Below, one piece after another: positions 13,297 to 23,403 of a DNA stretch of 64,000 bases. The DNA is from Alkalinema sp. CACIAM 70d. GTDB taxonomy: Bacteria; Cyanobacteriota; Cyanobacteriia; Leptolyngbyales; Leptolyngbyaceae. Under the pieces are notes generated by a model. It did not search any database. It saw only the letters and a program-made list of their open reading frames with translations, and had not been told where the DNA came from. Location: NCBI GenBank assembly GCA_002148405.1, contig MUGG01000151.1, positions 1 to 64,000 of the forward strand. Reading direction: 5' to 3'. Numbering within the stretch: the stretch's first letter is position 1; each line of letters begins with the position of its first letter. Position numbers and translations under genes: made by a program.

Positions 13297-13850
13297 AGTC
13301 GGTTACTCCTTGGAAATTGATCCCTTAAAATTCAACTGAGAAAAACGTTACAGCTTTTCACGCCCAGTGCTCAGTCTTGACAGCCATCGATCCAGTAAGA
13401 ACATCGAGGCTGACGATCATCTCGGTTCATCAGTGGACTGCACATTCATGGACTCATCTATTGATAGCTCGCGTGTTGACGGCTACCTCCTGCTTTTGAC
13501 CCGGCATTGGGACGATTACCTTTATCCTAATGGCTAAGACTCATCAGTTTCTTAAATATTCACAACTTCTCCAGCGATTTTTGAAATTTTTTGTAAATGT
13601 TTCTAATGTTTAAGTGATCTGAACAGGCAGCACGATCCGATCGCACCTACCCTGATCGCACCGCTCTAAATCACACCTCGATCGACCTTGGCCCGATCAA
13701 TCGGCCCTGTCCACTCTCCCTCAATCGGAAACGCTAGACGATCGGGCAACGGCAATAGGGCAATGGTAATCTTCAAAAATCTTCTCAGAAAGAACATTGC
13801 CCCGTACAATGCTAGCGACCCATTATTTTGCTAGCTGACCCTTCGCCATA
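13297..13850. other. Non-coding spacer
   Basis: About 550 bp between the divergent 53-residue gene and the SGNH hydrolase gene. It is AT-rich at 13540-13620. No convincing reading frame, RNA gene or strong hairpin was seen. Confidence 0.4.
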
Positions 13851-14846
13851 ATGAAACTGCTCTTGGGTGCGATCGCCCTCCTGTTGGCTCTGATTGGAAT
13901 CGAGATTTTTTTGCGAGTTCGCTTCGGATTTGGGCATCCTTTGATTTATCTAGCCGATCCAGAGATGGGCTATCGGCTCACACCTAATCAATCTGTGAAG
14001 CGGTTTGGCAATGTTATTTCGATTAATCAATATTCCATGCGCAGCGGCGAAATGACTGCGAGTCGATCGCCCCTGACTTTACGGATTCTGCTGCTTGGCG
14101 ATTCCGTTGCCAATGGTGGTTGGTGGACGGATCAATCCCAAACCATTTCCACTCTGTTACAATCACAGTTACAAGTCCAGTTACAAGTCCAGTTACAAGC
14201 TCCCTCCGATCGTAGTTCTGTATTCCATCAGACCCATTTCTCGACGATTGAAGTCTTCAATGCCTCTGCCAACTCGTGGTCACCTAGGAGCGAATTCGCA
14301 TATCTCAAACGGTTTGGAACCTTTGAATCCCAAATTATTGTCCTCATTATTAATACTGATGATTTATTTGCTACGGCTCCGACGAATCTAGTGGTCGGCC
14401 ACGATCGCAATTATCCCGATCGGACACCCTTCTTAGCATTAGAAGAAGTAATCACTCGCTATGTTTTACCCACCCCAAAAATCTCCCCTGAGCTACAAGC
14501 TATCTATGCCGAAGGGGGCGATCGGGTGGGGCGTAATCTACAAGCGATCGAACAAATCTACCACATGACCCAGCAACACCAAGCCCAACTCTTGGTCATA
14601 CTGACCCCATTGCTGCGGGAAATTGAAACGGGTCCCCGAAACTATGAAATCGAGGCCCGCCAACGCCTATCACAATTTCTGCAAGCCCATACGATCGCCT
14701 GGATTGACTGCTTACCGCGCTTCCAGGCACAACCCAATCCGAAATCGCTCTACCACGATCACATCCACCTCAATCCCCAAGGCAACCAACAGGTCAGCGA
14801 TTACATCCAACAATGGATTCAGCAACTACAGATCCCACCACAATAA
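13851..14846 (+). CDS. Membrane-anchored SGNH/GDSL hydrolase
   Basis: A 331-residue protein with an N-terminal hydrophobic anchor (about residues 3-20). The SGNH catalytic Ser85 is in LLLGDSVANGG, and block V, DHIHLNPQGN, is near the C-terminus with the Asp-His pair. Family members act as esterases or acyl/acetyl-transfer enzymes on surface glycans and lipids; the substrate here is not known. A 12-bp unit, CAGTTACAAGTC, is repeated in frame near 14164-14200 and gives a QLQVQLQVQLQ stretch, an unusual internal expansion. Confidence 0.8.
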   Translation: MKLLLGAIALLLALIGIEIFLRVRFGFGHPLIYLADPEMGYRLTPNQSVKRFGNVISINQYSMRSGEMTASRSPLTLRILLLGDSVANGGWWTDQSQTISTLLQSQLQVQLQVQLQAPSDRSSVFHQTHFSTIEVFNASANSWSPRSEFAYLKRFGTFESQIIVLIINTDDLFATAPTNLVVGHDRNYPDRTPFLALEEVITRYVLPTPKISPELQAIYAEGGDRVGRNLQAIEQIYHMTQQHQAQLLVILTPLLREIETGPRNYEIEARQRLSQFLQAHTIAWIDCLPRFQAQPNPKSLYHDHIHLNPQGNQQVSDYIQQWIQQLQIPPQ

Positions 14847-15004
14847 CTGATTGATGAACATTGATGAACGATCTGGCGACCCTACTGAAGGATCGCCCAT
14901 TGACTCGATCGTCCAAAAAGCATCATAAGTCAGTTCATCACAGCGGGCTACATCTGGTAAAGTAATGCATCTCTAATTTCATACTCGCTTTGTTTTCTCT
15001 GTTG

Positions 15005-15787
15005 ATGACAATTTATTCCATGGCAGCCCCCTCGTTGGTCGCAACACTAACGGTCTGGGATAGAACCAGTGGAACCTGGATTAATATCATCACGGTTCTG
15101 TTGGGAACATTATTAGGCTTAAGCATCCGAGGACGGCTCCCCCAGACGATACAGCAGGTAATTACCCAGGGGCTGGGCCTGTTTACCCTATTCCTGGGCC
15201 TTACCCTAGCCAATAGCATGTTAAAGGCCAAGGCTGGCCCGATCGACGGCATTATTCTCGGGCTGTTAGCCTTAGTTATAGGCGGCGTCATTGGAGAGAG
15301 CCTAAATTTAGATGATCGACTAACCAACCTAGGCGATTGGTTAAAGGAGCGTTGCCGAGGCACTGGACGATTCACCGAAGGGTTTGTGATCAGCAGCTTG
15401 TTATTTTGCATTGGCCCCATCACGATCGTGGGCTGCTTGAACAATGGTTTGTCAGGGAATAACAATCTTCTCACGGTGAAATCGGTGATGGATGGCTTAG
15501 CCGCGATCGCCTTTAGCAGCATTTACGGCATTGGGGTGGGATTCTCGACCATTCCCATTTTGATCTACCAAGGTGGACTTTCCCTGTTTGCCGGACTGCT
15601 CACTCAAACTCTCCCTGACCCGACGATCGATCCGCGTATCCAGTTGATCTCTGGCGTGGGAGGACTGATGGTACTCGGCATTGGCTTTAACTTATTGGAG
15701 CTAGCTCGTTTGCGCGTTAGCTCCTTCCTGCCAGCCTTAATCTTAGCTCCGGCCCTCTTGACCCTTGTACGCATGATTACTGGCTAG
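15005..15787 (+). CDS. DUF554 family membrane protein
   Basis: A very hydrophobic protein of 260 residues with about six or seven membrane segments and the DUF554 pattern: an early GTWINIITVLLGTLLG helix, then GRLPQ, and later GIGVGFSTIPILIYQG. Its function is unknown; family members are proposed transporters. ATG 15005 is preferred; a TTG 15 bp upstream is in frame but adds only five residues. Confidence 0.85.
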   Translation: MTIYSMAAPSLVATLTVWDRTSGTWINIITVLLGTLLGLSIRGRLPQTIQQVITQGLGLFTLFLGLTLANSMLKAKAGPIDGIILGLLALVIGGVIGESLNLDDRLTNLGDWLKERCRGTGRFTEGFVISSLLFCIGPITIVGCLNNGLSGNNNLLTVKSVMDGLAAIAFSSIYGIGVGFSTIPILIYQGGLSLFAGLLTQTLPDPTIDPRIQLISGVGGLMVLGIGFNLLELARLRVSSFLPALILAPALLTLVRMITG

Positions 15788-16212
15788 TGATTACTCGTTA
15801 GACCATACGGTGGTCAGTAGTAAGGTTAGCAGAAGAGTCATTTACACCAACCAACTCAGGATTGGCTGAGGCGAGAGTTGAAGAAATAGCCTAAAGCCAT
15901 CGGGGCGATCTGCCCTCTCATTGCCATGGCAAGACCATCAACATCAACGATCGAGCAAGACAGATCGTCGGAAGTGGTGGCTGTGCGATCAAGGGAGGCA
16001 TTCTGACTAGAAAGGGCAAGGTTCGACAAAATTCACTACTAGAAATCAACCAAAATGAGTACAACAACTCAATCCGCCAATGAAACCGATCATCACTTTG
16101 GCAAATTTTTCTAAACATTTCAGAAAAATTTCAGAAATTAGTTCGTCAATTTGCAAATATCAGGGTATACATAAATAAAGTCACAATGTTTATTTACTGT
16201 AGGGACAATCTA
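15788..16212. other. Spacer with possible gene remnant
   Basis: A 425-bp spacer. A start-less plus-strand frame of about 65 codons (about 15875-16078, containing GGCAIKGGILTRKGK) could be the tail of a decayed gene, but no family is recognised. The 3' third is AT-rich and probably holds the promoter of the next gene. Confidence 0.35.
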
Positions 16213-16791
16213 ATGGTTGCAACAAAACGTAGATCGCCGACCTCTACACTCGTTTCGAAAAACGCGATCGAGCAAGCATCTTCTCTGCTGGAAGGCCTAG
16301 AAGAAAAACCCAAAGAGATCTGGTCTTTGCGGGAAGCGATCGATGCTCTGAAGGATCAGATTACCCTGGCCCTTGATCGTGGCTACACCTACGTGGAAAT
16401 CTCCAAAATGCTTTCCGAGCGGGGTGTTGAGATCAGTGCTTCGACCTTGAAGTATTACCTCTCCTCCGTGAAGCGCAATACCGATGGTGGTAAAACACGC
16501 CGTCGTCGTCGCACTCTAGGCAAGCTGACGGGTAAAACCCTAGAGATGGCCACCGCTGCTGTGAATGGCGCAGTCGAAAAGGCTGAAGGGCCGAAAAAAC
16601 GGGGTGGACGTAAGCCCAAGGCTGAAGTGGTAGAAGCGCCTCCTGCTCCTACTCCGGCTAAGCGAGGTCGTAAAGCGGGTTCTACAGCCGCTAAAGCTGC
16701 ACCTGCTGCCAAACCGACTCGTACTGCGACCAAGGCCACTAAAGCCACCAAGGCACCGGGGACACGGGGTCGTCGTAAATCGGCAGGCTAA
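16213..16791 (+). CDS. Predicted DNA-binding protein with basic histone-like tail
   Basis: A 192-residue protein. Residues about 30-90 form a helical domain (WSLREAIDALKDQI, GYTYVEISKMLSERG, ISASTLKYYLS) that reads like a helix-turn-helix of plasmid mobilisation or TraK-type proteins. From about residue 95 to the end it is a low-complexity tail rich in Lys, Arg, Ala, Pro and Thr (KRGRKAGSTAAKAAPAAK, TKATKATKA), similar in composition to histone H1 tails. ATG 16213 is chosen over an upstream in-frame ATG at 16186. A nucleoid or DNA-architectural role is inferred from composition only. Confidence 0.65.
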   Translation: MVATKRRSPTSTLVSKNAIEQASSLLEGLEEKPKEIWSLREAIDALKDQITLALDRGYTYVEISKMLSERGVEISASTLKYYLSSVKRNTDGGKTRRRRRTLGKLTGKTLEMATAAVNGAVEKAEGPKKRGGRKPKAEVVEAPPAPTPAKRGRKAGSTAAKAAPAAKPTRTATKATKATKAPGTRGRRKSAG

Positions 16792-16814
16792 GCCTACTTT
16801 TGATTTTTATAGCA

Positions 16815-16858
16815 GCAGGACGGTAGCATTTTCCATTGCTTATCGTCCGCTTTTTTTT
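16815..16858 (+). terminator. Rho-independent terminator
   Basis: An imperfect stem around GGACGGTAGCA (16818-16828) and TGCTTATCGTCC (16837-16848) is followed by eight T residues (16851-16858). It begins 24 bp after the stop of the basic-tail protein. Confidence 0.75.
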
Positions 16859-16955
16859 GGGAAGAGGAACCGCGATCGTAGGATGATGGGAGCGGTGTTC
16901 GATCGTCGTTTCTGCGATCGAACGGTTGTCCTATTCCCTTCCCATTTGTCTGCCG

Positions 16956-18266
16956 ATGACTCTACCATCCCTTGATGCATTTTGGATGCCCTTCACGGCC
17001 AATCGCCAGTTCAAGGCCCATCCGAGGCTCCTAGCCTCCGCCCAGGGCATGTATTACCAATCGCTGGATGGCAGACAGATTTTAGACGGCACGGCGGGGC
17101 TGTGGTGCGTTAACGCAGGCCATTGCCGAGAATCCATCACCCAAGCGATTCAGAAACAGGCGGCCACCCTCGATTACGCGCCGACGTTTCAAATGGGCCA
17201 CCCGATCGCCTTTGAATTGGCCGATCGTTTGGCGAAACTCTTACCGGGGGATCTTAACGCAGTCTTTTTTACAAACTCCGGCGCAGAATCCGTTGATACC
17301 GCCTTAAAAATCGCGATCGCCTACCACCGTGCTCGGGGAGATGCCAGCCGCACCCGCTTGATTGGTCGGGAACGGGGCTACCATGGTGTGGGCTTTGGGG
17401 GCATGTCTGTGGGGGGGATTGGCTCCAATCGTAAAGTGTTTGCTAGCAATCTCATTCCGGGTGTTGATCATTTACCCCACACGCACAATCTAGCGCAGAA
17501 TGCATTTACCCCAGGGCAACCGGAATGGGGTGATCATTTGGCCGATGAGTTAGAACGGCTCGTTGCTCTGCACGATTCCTCCACAATTGCAGCCGTCATT
17601 GTTGAACCTGTTGCCGGATCAACGGGTGTTCTGATTCCACCTAAGGGATATCTGGAGCGGTTGCGAGCCCTGTGCGATCGCCATGGCATTCTTTTAATTT
17701 TTGATGAAGTGATTACCGGCTTTGGACGATTGGGCACAGCGTTTGCAGCGGACTATTTTGGCGTGATGCCCGATTTGATCACCGCTGCGAAAGGTCTGAC
17801 AAACGGGACGATTCCCATGGGGGCTGTCTTCGCTCGACAATATATATATGATGCCTTTATGCAGGGGCCAGAAACCGCGATCGAACTGTTCCATGGCTAT
17901 ACCTATTCTGGCCATCCCCTAGCCTGTGCTGCTGCCCAAGCGACCTTAGAGATTTACGAACAGGAAGGATTGTTCGATCGAGCTAAGGCTCTTGCTCCCT
18001 ACTGGCAGGAAGCGGTGCATTCCCTGCAAGGGATTCCCAGTATCATTGACATTCGCAATCTTGGCTTAATGGCGGGCATTGAATTAGAACCCTACCCCAA
18101 TCAACCGGGACAGCGCGCCTACCAAGCCTTGGTGAACTGTTTTGAGACCGGATTATTGATTCGTGTCACTGGCGACATTATTGCCCTATCGCCGCCTCTG
18201 ATTGTGGAGAAATCCCAGATCGATCAAATGGTCGATCATCTGCGCAACATCTTAAAAACGCTGTAG
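16956..18266 (+). CDS. Class III aminotransferase (beta-alanine/omega-amino acid type)
   Basis: A PLP enzyme of the class III (omega-amino acid:pyruvate) aminotransferase family, 436 residues from ATG 16956. The PLP Lys279 is in [30 protein letters not shown] and YTYSGHP are family blocks. Early residues [13 protein letters not shown] resemble beta-alanine:pyruvate transaminases. The exact amino donor cannot be fixed. A TTG 30 bp upstream is in frame but adds non-conserved residues. The glycosyltransferase gene follows after 10 bp, so they may be co-transcribed. Confidence 0.85.
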   Translation: MTLPSLDAFWMPFTANRQFKAHPRLLASAQGMYYQSLDGRQILDGTAGLWCVNAGHCRESITQAIQKQAATLDYAPTFQMGHPIAFELADRLAKLLPGDLNAVFFTNSGAESVDTALKIAIAYHRARGDASRTRLIGRERGYHGVGFGGMSVGGIGSNRKVFASNLIPGVDHLPHTHNLAQNAFTPGQPEWGDHLADELERLVALHDSSTIAAVIVEPVAGSTGVLIPPKGYLERLRALCDRHGILLIFDEVITGFGRLGTAFAADYFGVMPDLITAAKGLTNGTIPMGAVFARQYIYDAFMQGPETAIELFHGYTYSGHPLACAAAQATLEIYEQEGLFDRAKALAPYWQEAVHSLQGIPSIIDIRNLGLMAGIELEPYPNQPGQRAYQALVNCFETGLLIRVTGDIIALSPPLIVEKSQIDQMVDHLRNILKTL

Positions 18267-18276
18267 CGAGGGCAGT

Positions 18277-19275
18277 ATGAATCCCGTCTATTCCCTGGTG
18301 ATTCCAATTTACAACGAGGAAGAAACCCTGCCGGAACTCTACAGCCGCTTACGATCGCTGATCGATCGATTGGATGGGCCAACGGAGTTGATTCTGGTCA
18401 ATGATGGGAGTCGCGATCGTAGTTTGGCGATTCTGCGGCAATTGCATCATCAGGACGATCGGGTCTGTTACATCAACCTGGCCCGGAATTTTGGCCACCA
18501 AATTGCGGTGACTGCGGGCCTCAATTTTGTACGCGGCAAAGTGGCTGTGATTTTGGATGCCGATCTGCAAGATCCCCCGGAGTTGATTCCTGAAATGCTC
18601 GATCGCTGGCGGGAGGGCTATCAAGTCGTCTATGCCCAACGAATTAAACGCCATCGCGAAGGCTGGTTTAAACGGACAACGGCCTATGTCTTCTATCGCC
18701 TGCTGAAACAACTGGCCGATGTGGATATTCCCACGGATACCGGCGATTTTTGTCTGCTCGATCGCAGCGTGGTCGATATCCTCAACGCCATGCCGGAACG
18801 TAACCGTTATCTGCGAGGATTGCGATCGTGGGTGGGATTTCAGCAAACAGCGGTCACCTTTGAGCGCGATCCTCGGTTTGCGGGCGAGGTGAAATATACC
18901 TTTCGGAAGTCTTTGGCCCTAGCCATTAACGGGCTGGTTTCCTTTTCCCAGGTTCCCCTGCGCCTTTCGACCTATATGGGATTACTGGCCGCATTTGTGG
19001 CGCTATGCATGGCGGTGTTGGTGCTGTATTGGCGGATCTTTGTCCCGCACTCTCCCCTAACGGGTTTTACCTTGATTCTGGTGGCAATTTTCTTCTTAGG
19101 TGCAGTGCAACTGGTCAGCATTGGCATTCTGGGCGAATACATTGGGCGCATTTATGAACAGGTGCAGGGCCGTCCGCTGTATACCGTATCTGAAATCGCG
19201 GGTTTTACAGCCCTAGACTCGCCCTTGGCAGGGAACGCCCGATCGCGATCGAACGAATCTCAAGAGGCCAGATAG
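18277..19275 (+). CDS. GT2 glycosyltransferase, DPM1/GtrB type
   Basis: A 332-residue membrane-associated family 2 glycosyltransferase. The N-terminal catalytic domain has [15 protein letters not shown], the nucleotide-binding [11 protein letters not shown] and QVVYAQR. Two hydrophobic segments near residues 229-250 and 264-290 are the C-terminal anchors of polyprenyl-phosphate sugar transferases. It probably moves a sugar from a nucleotide carrier to undecaprenyl or dolichyl phosphate. It starts 10 bp after the aminotransferase gene. Confidence 0.88.
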   Translation: MNPVYSLVIPIYNEEETLPELYSRLRSLIDRLDGPTELILVNDGSRDRSLAILRQLHHQDDRVCYINLARNFGHQIAVTAGLNFVRGKVAVILDADLQDPPELIPEMLDRWREGYQVVYAQRIKRHREGWFKRTTAYVFYRLLKQLADVDIPTDTGDFCLLDRSVVDILNAMPERNRYLRGLRSWVGFQQTAVTFERDPRFAGEVKYTFRKSLALAINGLVSFSQVPLRLSTYMGLLAAFVALCMAVLVLYWRIFVPHSPLTGFTLILVAIFFLGAVQLVSIGILGEYIGRIYEQVQGRPLYTVSEIAGFTALDSPLAGNARSRSNESQEAR

Positions 19276-19421
19276 AAAAACAAGATGCATTGGGATATCC
19301 CTAAAAATGGGTCTACTCCCGAATACATCTCGTGTTAGCTCGAAGGACATCTTCAATTTTTCGCTGGCTGAATGCTGGTATCAGCACAAATTTCGATCCC
19401 CCGGATTCAGGCGGTGATGCT

Positions 19422-22400
19422 TCACCCCGCAGAATTCCCTGCGACCGAATTGCTGGAACTGCTAACCGCCTGCAATAGCGCCTCATCTTGCTGTTGCCAC
19501 TGGGCAAAAATCGTTTCCCGATCGTCCGTTGGAGGTACATAGCGATACACACGCAGTCCCCCCCGTCGCCCATCGGGAGCTCGATCGCGGGAAATGCAGA
19601 CCAGTTTGACATCTAATTTATTCAGCAAGGCTTGAATCATGGTGATCGGAGCCATGCGATCGGTAATCTTCAGGCCAAACAGCAGTTTGATATCTTGGCG
19701 ATGGGCCAGGATCGTTGCGTGCATTTCCTGCACATCTAGGTCTGTTGATCTAGTTTTTCGTTCTGGATCGAGCAAGTTGACAACCCCTAGCGCTTTGAGG
19801 ATTTCGACCTGTGCCGTCAACAGCTTTACATCCTGTAACGCCACATTGCCATTGCCGCGACTGAGATGATCTTCCCAGGCTTGTAAATCCCGCAACCGCA
19901 CAAATAACGGATCGTGGGTGAGATAGTAGTGCAGCCGTAACTGACTGTGCCACCCCTGCTCATCCTTGAGTGTTAACTCCGGTGTGATCGAAACGGGATA
20001 GCGGTTTTTCAATTCATGTTTGCGCTGACTATGACGTTGTTGCGTCGTGCGCGATCGCGTTTCTCGCATGGCTTGATATTCCTGACGGCTCAGTTCCGGT
20101 GACTCGGAAATGGCCTCAGCGTCTGCCTGCTGGTTGTAGTTGCGAATCTGCGTGATCTGCTGGGCGATTCGATCGATTTGGCCTAGATCATGATTGACGG
20201 GCAAAAATTCAAATCCCGGCACTTGCCGTTGACCGCTGACTAATTCGTAATAGGCGACGGAAGAAGCCGTTGCGCCAAGAATTTTGTCTGCGTTATCGGT
20301 CACAACCACCAACTGATGCCCTTCGCGACTCAGCCCGTTTTGCAATTCCCCCCGAAAATTCCACAGGGAGAAATTGACCCGTGCTGCCATTTTCGACCAA
20401 GTACGCAGGGCGATCGGATCGGTTTGGCGATCGAGATCGAAATCCACTTCCTTAAGCAGCATGACGTTATACTTCACTGCCTTGGTTGTAGATTGGGCAA
20501 TGTCGCGATAGAAACAACTGCCGTTGCCAATTTTGCCGAGGCCGTATTTTGCCGACCAGACGTAACGAGGAACCCGATCGCGCACCCGTGCTAAGGATTG
20601 CCGCGACTCTGCATCGGACATCACCCCTTGAAAAATCCCAAAGACAGCTTGGAAATGGTTTTGCAGATCGATCGAGACGCCAGTTCCGATCGTTGGCGTT
20701 GCCAAGACGATGTCATACTGGGCAATCTTGGAATTGATATCATTGGCGATGGCGTAGGCGGGGTGATCGGCGCTGGAAACCGTTTCACTATCAATCCGTA
20801 AAATCCGTTTTTCGGGAAAACGTTGGTGCAGGTAGGTTTCTAAATTACGGGAACTCCAACGACTCTTTGCTTTCTGGGAATCCAAGCAAACAAAGACTGG
20901 CCCAAGTTCGATCGCCTGTTCCATCTTGGCAATTAACGGTGCAGGATTTTTTGTGTCATATATATAGGTGTGCTGGATTTTTGTTGGTTGCCAATCGTTG
21001 ACGACGAGCCAAGGGGCGATCGGCGTTTCCGCCAAACTCAAAAGATAATCGACGCTAATGTCAGAGAGATCGGCATCCTGTGCCACAATCAACCCACCGC
21101 TAGACAGGACAACCTGCACCAATTCCTTCAGCGTTGCCAGAATTTTGACCCGCTGGCTGTAGCAAGTTGTACTGTTCAGTGCATGCCACAGCACTTGCTC
21201 GACTTCATCGAGAATGACGATCGCCCCTTCCCAGGCTTGTGGATCGAAATGCGCTTGGGAGAGGGGATGGAGCGAGTCAATGCAAAGGCCATAACCGCGA
21301 AATTCAGTATTGTTCGCACTGCCATTGGTCAAGTTAGTAATCCAGTCAATGCCAAGACTATGGCAAATCGATCGCCCGAGCTGAATGCGGTGGGTAATCA
21401 CGAGCACTTTACGATCGTCGGCGATCGCGCCCTGTACCAACCGCTGAAGTGAAGTCGTCTTGCCCGTTCCCTTGGGACTTTTTAGGCAAACTAAACCCGT
21501 TGTGGGGTAATCAATTTCTCCTAAATAGGGTTGACTTAACTGAACTGCTGCAGGGTGCGTTAATGCCCATAACCGTCCAGCTTGCCAGTAATCTAATGTT
21601 TCCGCATTGCTATACAGCGCTGCAAAGTCCTCAACACCACACTCCGCCACGAAATCATCCACTCCCTTTTGCGGCCCCGGCAAGGTAATGACCTTCACGG
21701 TACAAGCAGCCCGATTCAGCAAGGTTCCTAATTTGGAAATGGCGATCGCGATCGCTTGCACAACCTTGGGACGGGTTTCAAAGTCAAAACAAATGTAGAA
21801 ATCCCGACCCGACTTACCAGAATCATCCTGTAATGGTGACTGGGCAAAAAACTCCAGTTCAGGAATCAACTGGTTACCTTCCCGTCGGTATCCCCCAAAA
21901 ATTCCCGGTAAGGCGATCGCGGCATAGCCCGCCGTCAGCAAGCAACCGGCCTTTTTTTCGCCTTCGGTTAACACCACGGGAACATTATTTTTCCAAACCC
22001 AATGCCAAAATCCGAGCTTCAGATCAGCCTTCGCAATAGCAATGTTCGATCGATCCGCAACCTTTTGCCAAACCTTAAACGGAACTTCCAATAACGTTAA
22101 ACGACTGGAACCTTTACCCAAACTGGGACTGAGGTATTTAGCCGGTTGTCCCTTTTCTCGATCGATCACTGGCGTATCGGCATCGGGCTTAAAGCGTCCC
22201 CACTGCATCTTTTGCCAGCTATTTAGCGGGTCAATCCCACTGACCCACCAGCCCCGCAGGGTTGTCCGAGCCTGTTGCCCAAAGCGTTTTACATTCCAGT
22301 TCAAACGTTCTGCGATCGGGTAACTCACTTCATGGGAATAGCGATCGACGGCTGTGTCCGTCAGTGTTTCCACGTTTAATCGCACGATCGCCGGATCGAC

Positions 22401-22553
22401 AGCGCTAGCAATCCACTCCTGTTCGTGGTCGGATGCAACGGCGCTACCTAAGCGAGAAATGGCAGAATCCCAAGCTGAATTTTTAGAATTTGAATGCAGA
22501 AAACCGAGCGACTCTAGCCGAGAGCCGCAACTCCTGATACAATTCTTTTGCAT
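19422..22553 (-). CDS. CyRepA1-like plasmid replication protein (DUF3854, helicase-like)
   Basis: A protein of 1,043 residues (1,058 if it starts at TTG 22598). An N-terminal RLNVETLT...YPIAERLNW region leads to GWWVSGIDPL and a DUF3854/Toprim-like segment (VVLTEGEKKAG near 190). A helicase-type ATPase follows, with Walker A SPKGTGKTTS near 360 and Walker B VILDEVEQV near 447, then a long C-terminal domain. This layout matches the CyRepA1 family of cyanobacterial plasmid replication proteins. The gene sits divergently from a second possible initiator across an iteron array. The copy looks intact. ATG 22553 is chosen, but its ribosome-binding site is weak. Confidence 0.75.
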   Translation of the reverse strand: MQKNCIRSCGSRLESLGFLHSNSKNSAWDSAISRLGSAVASDHEQEWIASAVDPAIVRLNVETLTDTAVDRYSHEVSYPIAERLNWNVKRFGQQARTTLRGWWVSGIDPLNSWQKMQWGRFKPDADTPVIDREKGQPAKYLSPSLGKGSSRLTLLEVPFKVWQKVADRSNIAIAKADLKLGFWHWVWKNNVPVVLTEGEKKAGCLLTAGYAAIALPGIFGGYRREGNQLIPELEFFAQSPLQDDSGKSGRDFYICFDFETRPKVVQAIAIAISKLGTLLNRAACTVKVITLPGPQKGVDDFVAECGVEDFAALYSNAETLDYWQAGRLWALTHPAAVQLSQPYLGEIDYPTTGLVCLKSPKGTGKTTSLQRLVQGAIADDRKVLVITHRIQLGRSICHSLGIDWITNLTNGSANNTEFRGYGLCIDSLHPLSQAHFDPQAWEGAIVILDEVEQVLWHALNSTTCYSQRVKILATLKELVQVVLSSGGLIVAQDADLSDISVDYLLSLAETPIAPWLVVNDWQPTKIQHTYIYDTKNPAPLIAKMEQAIELGPVFVCLDSQKAKSRWSSRNLETYLHQRFPEKRILRIDSETVSSADHPAYAIANDINSKIAQYDIVLATPTIGTGVSIDLQNHFQAVFGIFQGVMSDAESRQSLARVRDRVPRYVWSAKYGLGKIGNGSCFYRDIAQSTTKAVKYNVMLLKEVDFDLDRQTDPIALRTWSKMAARVNFSLWNFRGELQNGLSREGHQLVVVTDNADKILGATASSVAYYELVSGQRQVPGFEFLPVNHDLGQIDRIAQQITQIRNYNQQADAEAISESPELSRQEYQAMRETRSRTTQQRHSQRKHELKNRYPVSITPELTLKDEQGWHSQLRLHYYLTHDPLFVRLRDLQAWEDHLSRGNGNVALQDVKLLTAQVEILKALGVVNLLDPERKTRSTDLDVQEMHATILAHRQDIKLLFGLKITDRMAPITMIQALLNKLDVKLVCISRDRAPDGRRGGLRVYRYVPPTDDRETIFAQWQQQDEALLQAVSSSSNSVAGNSAG

Positions 22554-22851
22554 AAGGACAGATATCCCAACGCAAATTGGGATGACAAGGTTGAACAAGT
22601 ACCCCTTGGGCTAACTGTGGTAGGGAAGCGCGAGGGGTTTTGCTTTGGGAATTATTTGGGTGGTAGACCAGACAATTCCGGCAAGCGGGGAGGACAAGGT
22701 TAGTCTCAGAACAAGCTACAGAACAAGGTTCAAATGTTTGAACAGGTTGTTGATTGACAGGTTGTTGATTGACAAGTGGTTGATTGACAAGTGGTTGACT
22801 TGTTGGTGATTTGACTGAGCTTGGTAAGAACTCAGCTTGGGTAGGTGGTAG
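22483..22851 (-). pseudogene. Cys-rich reading frame overlapping the 5' end of the replication gene
   Basis: A minus-strand frame of 122 codons lies between stop 22852-22854 and stop 22483-22485 and overlaps the start of the CyRepA1-like gene. Its translation looks protein-like: four Gln-Pro-Val-Asn type repeats, then C-x3-C (PCSVAC), CRNC, and PCHPNLRWDICPYAKELYQ, suggesting a zinc-binding protein. There is no ATG, GTG or TTG at a useful position, and a TAG stands where the N-terminus would continue. It may be a gene broken at its 5' end or shifted from the frame starting at ATG 22898. Confidence 0.35.
22742..22801. repeat. 15-bp tandem repeats, four copies
   Basis: Units ACAGGTTGTTGATTG (22742-22756, 22757-22771) and ACAAGTGGTTGATTG (22772-22786, then a partly diverged copy from 22787) stand head to tail. 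They could be part of the replication origin. In the Cys-rich minus-strand frame they encode a five-residue repeat. Confidence 0.75.
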
Positions 22852-22928
22852 CTACCCATCACGGGCAATACCGTAACACTGAAAATTTTGGATCTCAAGG
22901 GGCGATCGCAGCGACAAGAGGGCTTAAT

Positions 22929-23232
22929 CCGCAGGAGTTACAGTTGAGTGATCCGCAAAAGTTACAGTTAAATTGCAGACGGGAATGTTACAGGAGCGCC
23001 TGGATCACCCCAACGGCGATCGGTGAAATGTGAACGAGAAAGTTACAGATCACTGAATGATCCCAATGCAGATCAGTGGATCAGATCAGCCGATCTAGAC
23101 GGGAGCGTTATGGGTAATAATTGGACGCGATCGTTACAGGTTTTCCCGTTGTACCCGCTACAAAATCCGGATCCAAGCATCCGCTAAAGTCACAGATTTT
23201 TTTGATCAAAATATACGCAGGAGTTACGATCG
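22929..23232. repeat. Iteron-like array, putative replication origin
   Basis: About eight direct repeats of roughly 16-17 bp with core GTTACAG lie in the spacer between the two divergent replication-type genes. Core positions are 22937, 22961, 22987, 23042, 23107 (GTTATGG), 23133, 23189 (GTCACAG) and 23223 (GTTACGA). Most are preceded by CCGCA, GACGGGA or a similar purine-rich half. Several cores are 24-26 bp apart, close to two helical turns. The arrangement matches plasmid iterons bound by a Rep initiator and is followed by AT-rich sequence near 23196-23215. Confidence 0.6.
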
Positions 23233-23403
23233 TTTTCCTAGATGCAGTGTATTCTGACTACACGGAGTCACCACACCCCTAGATATGGTGTAGTAGTAAG
23301 TCCGGATCCGATTGTTCCTGCATTACGGCTACAGCCACCAAACCCAGCGATTGCTGGCCTCTCAATCTTTTGCTCGTTAGATCATTCGCCAGATCATTCA
23401 CCC

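Noticed and set aside
14990-15004. TTG start for the DUF554 protein
   Set aside because: The ATG 15 bp downstream gives a better N-terminus for the first membrane helix.
19313-19612. 99-codon minus-strand frame at the end of the replication gene
   Set aside because: Overlaps the replication gene in another frame and shows no protein-like features.
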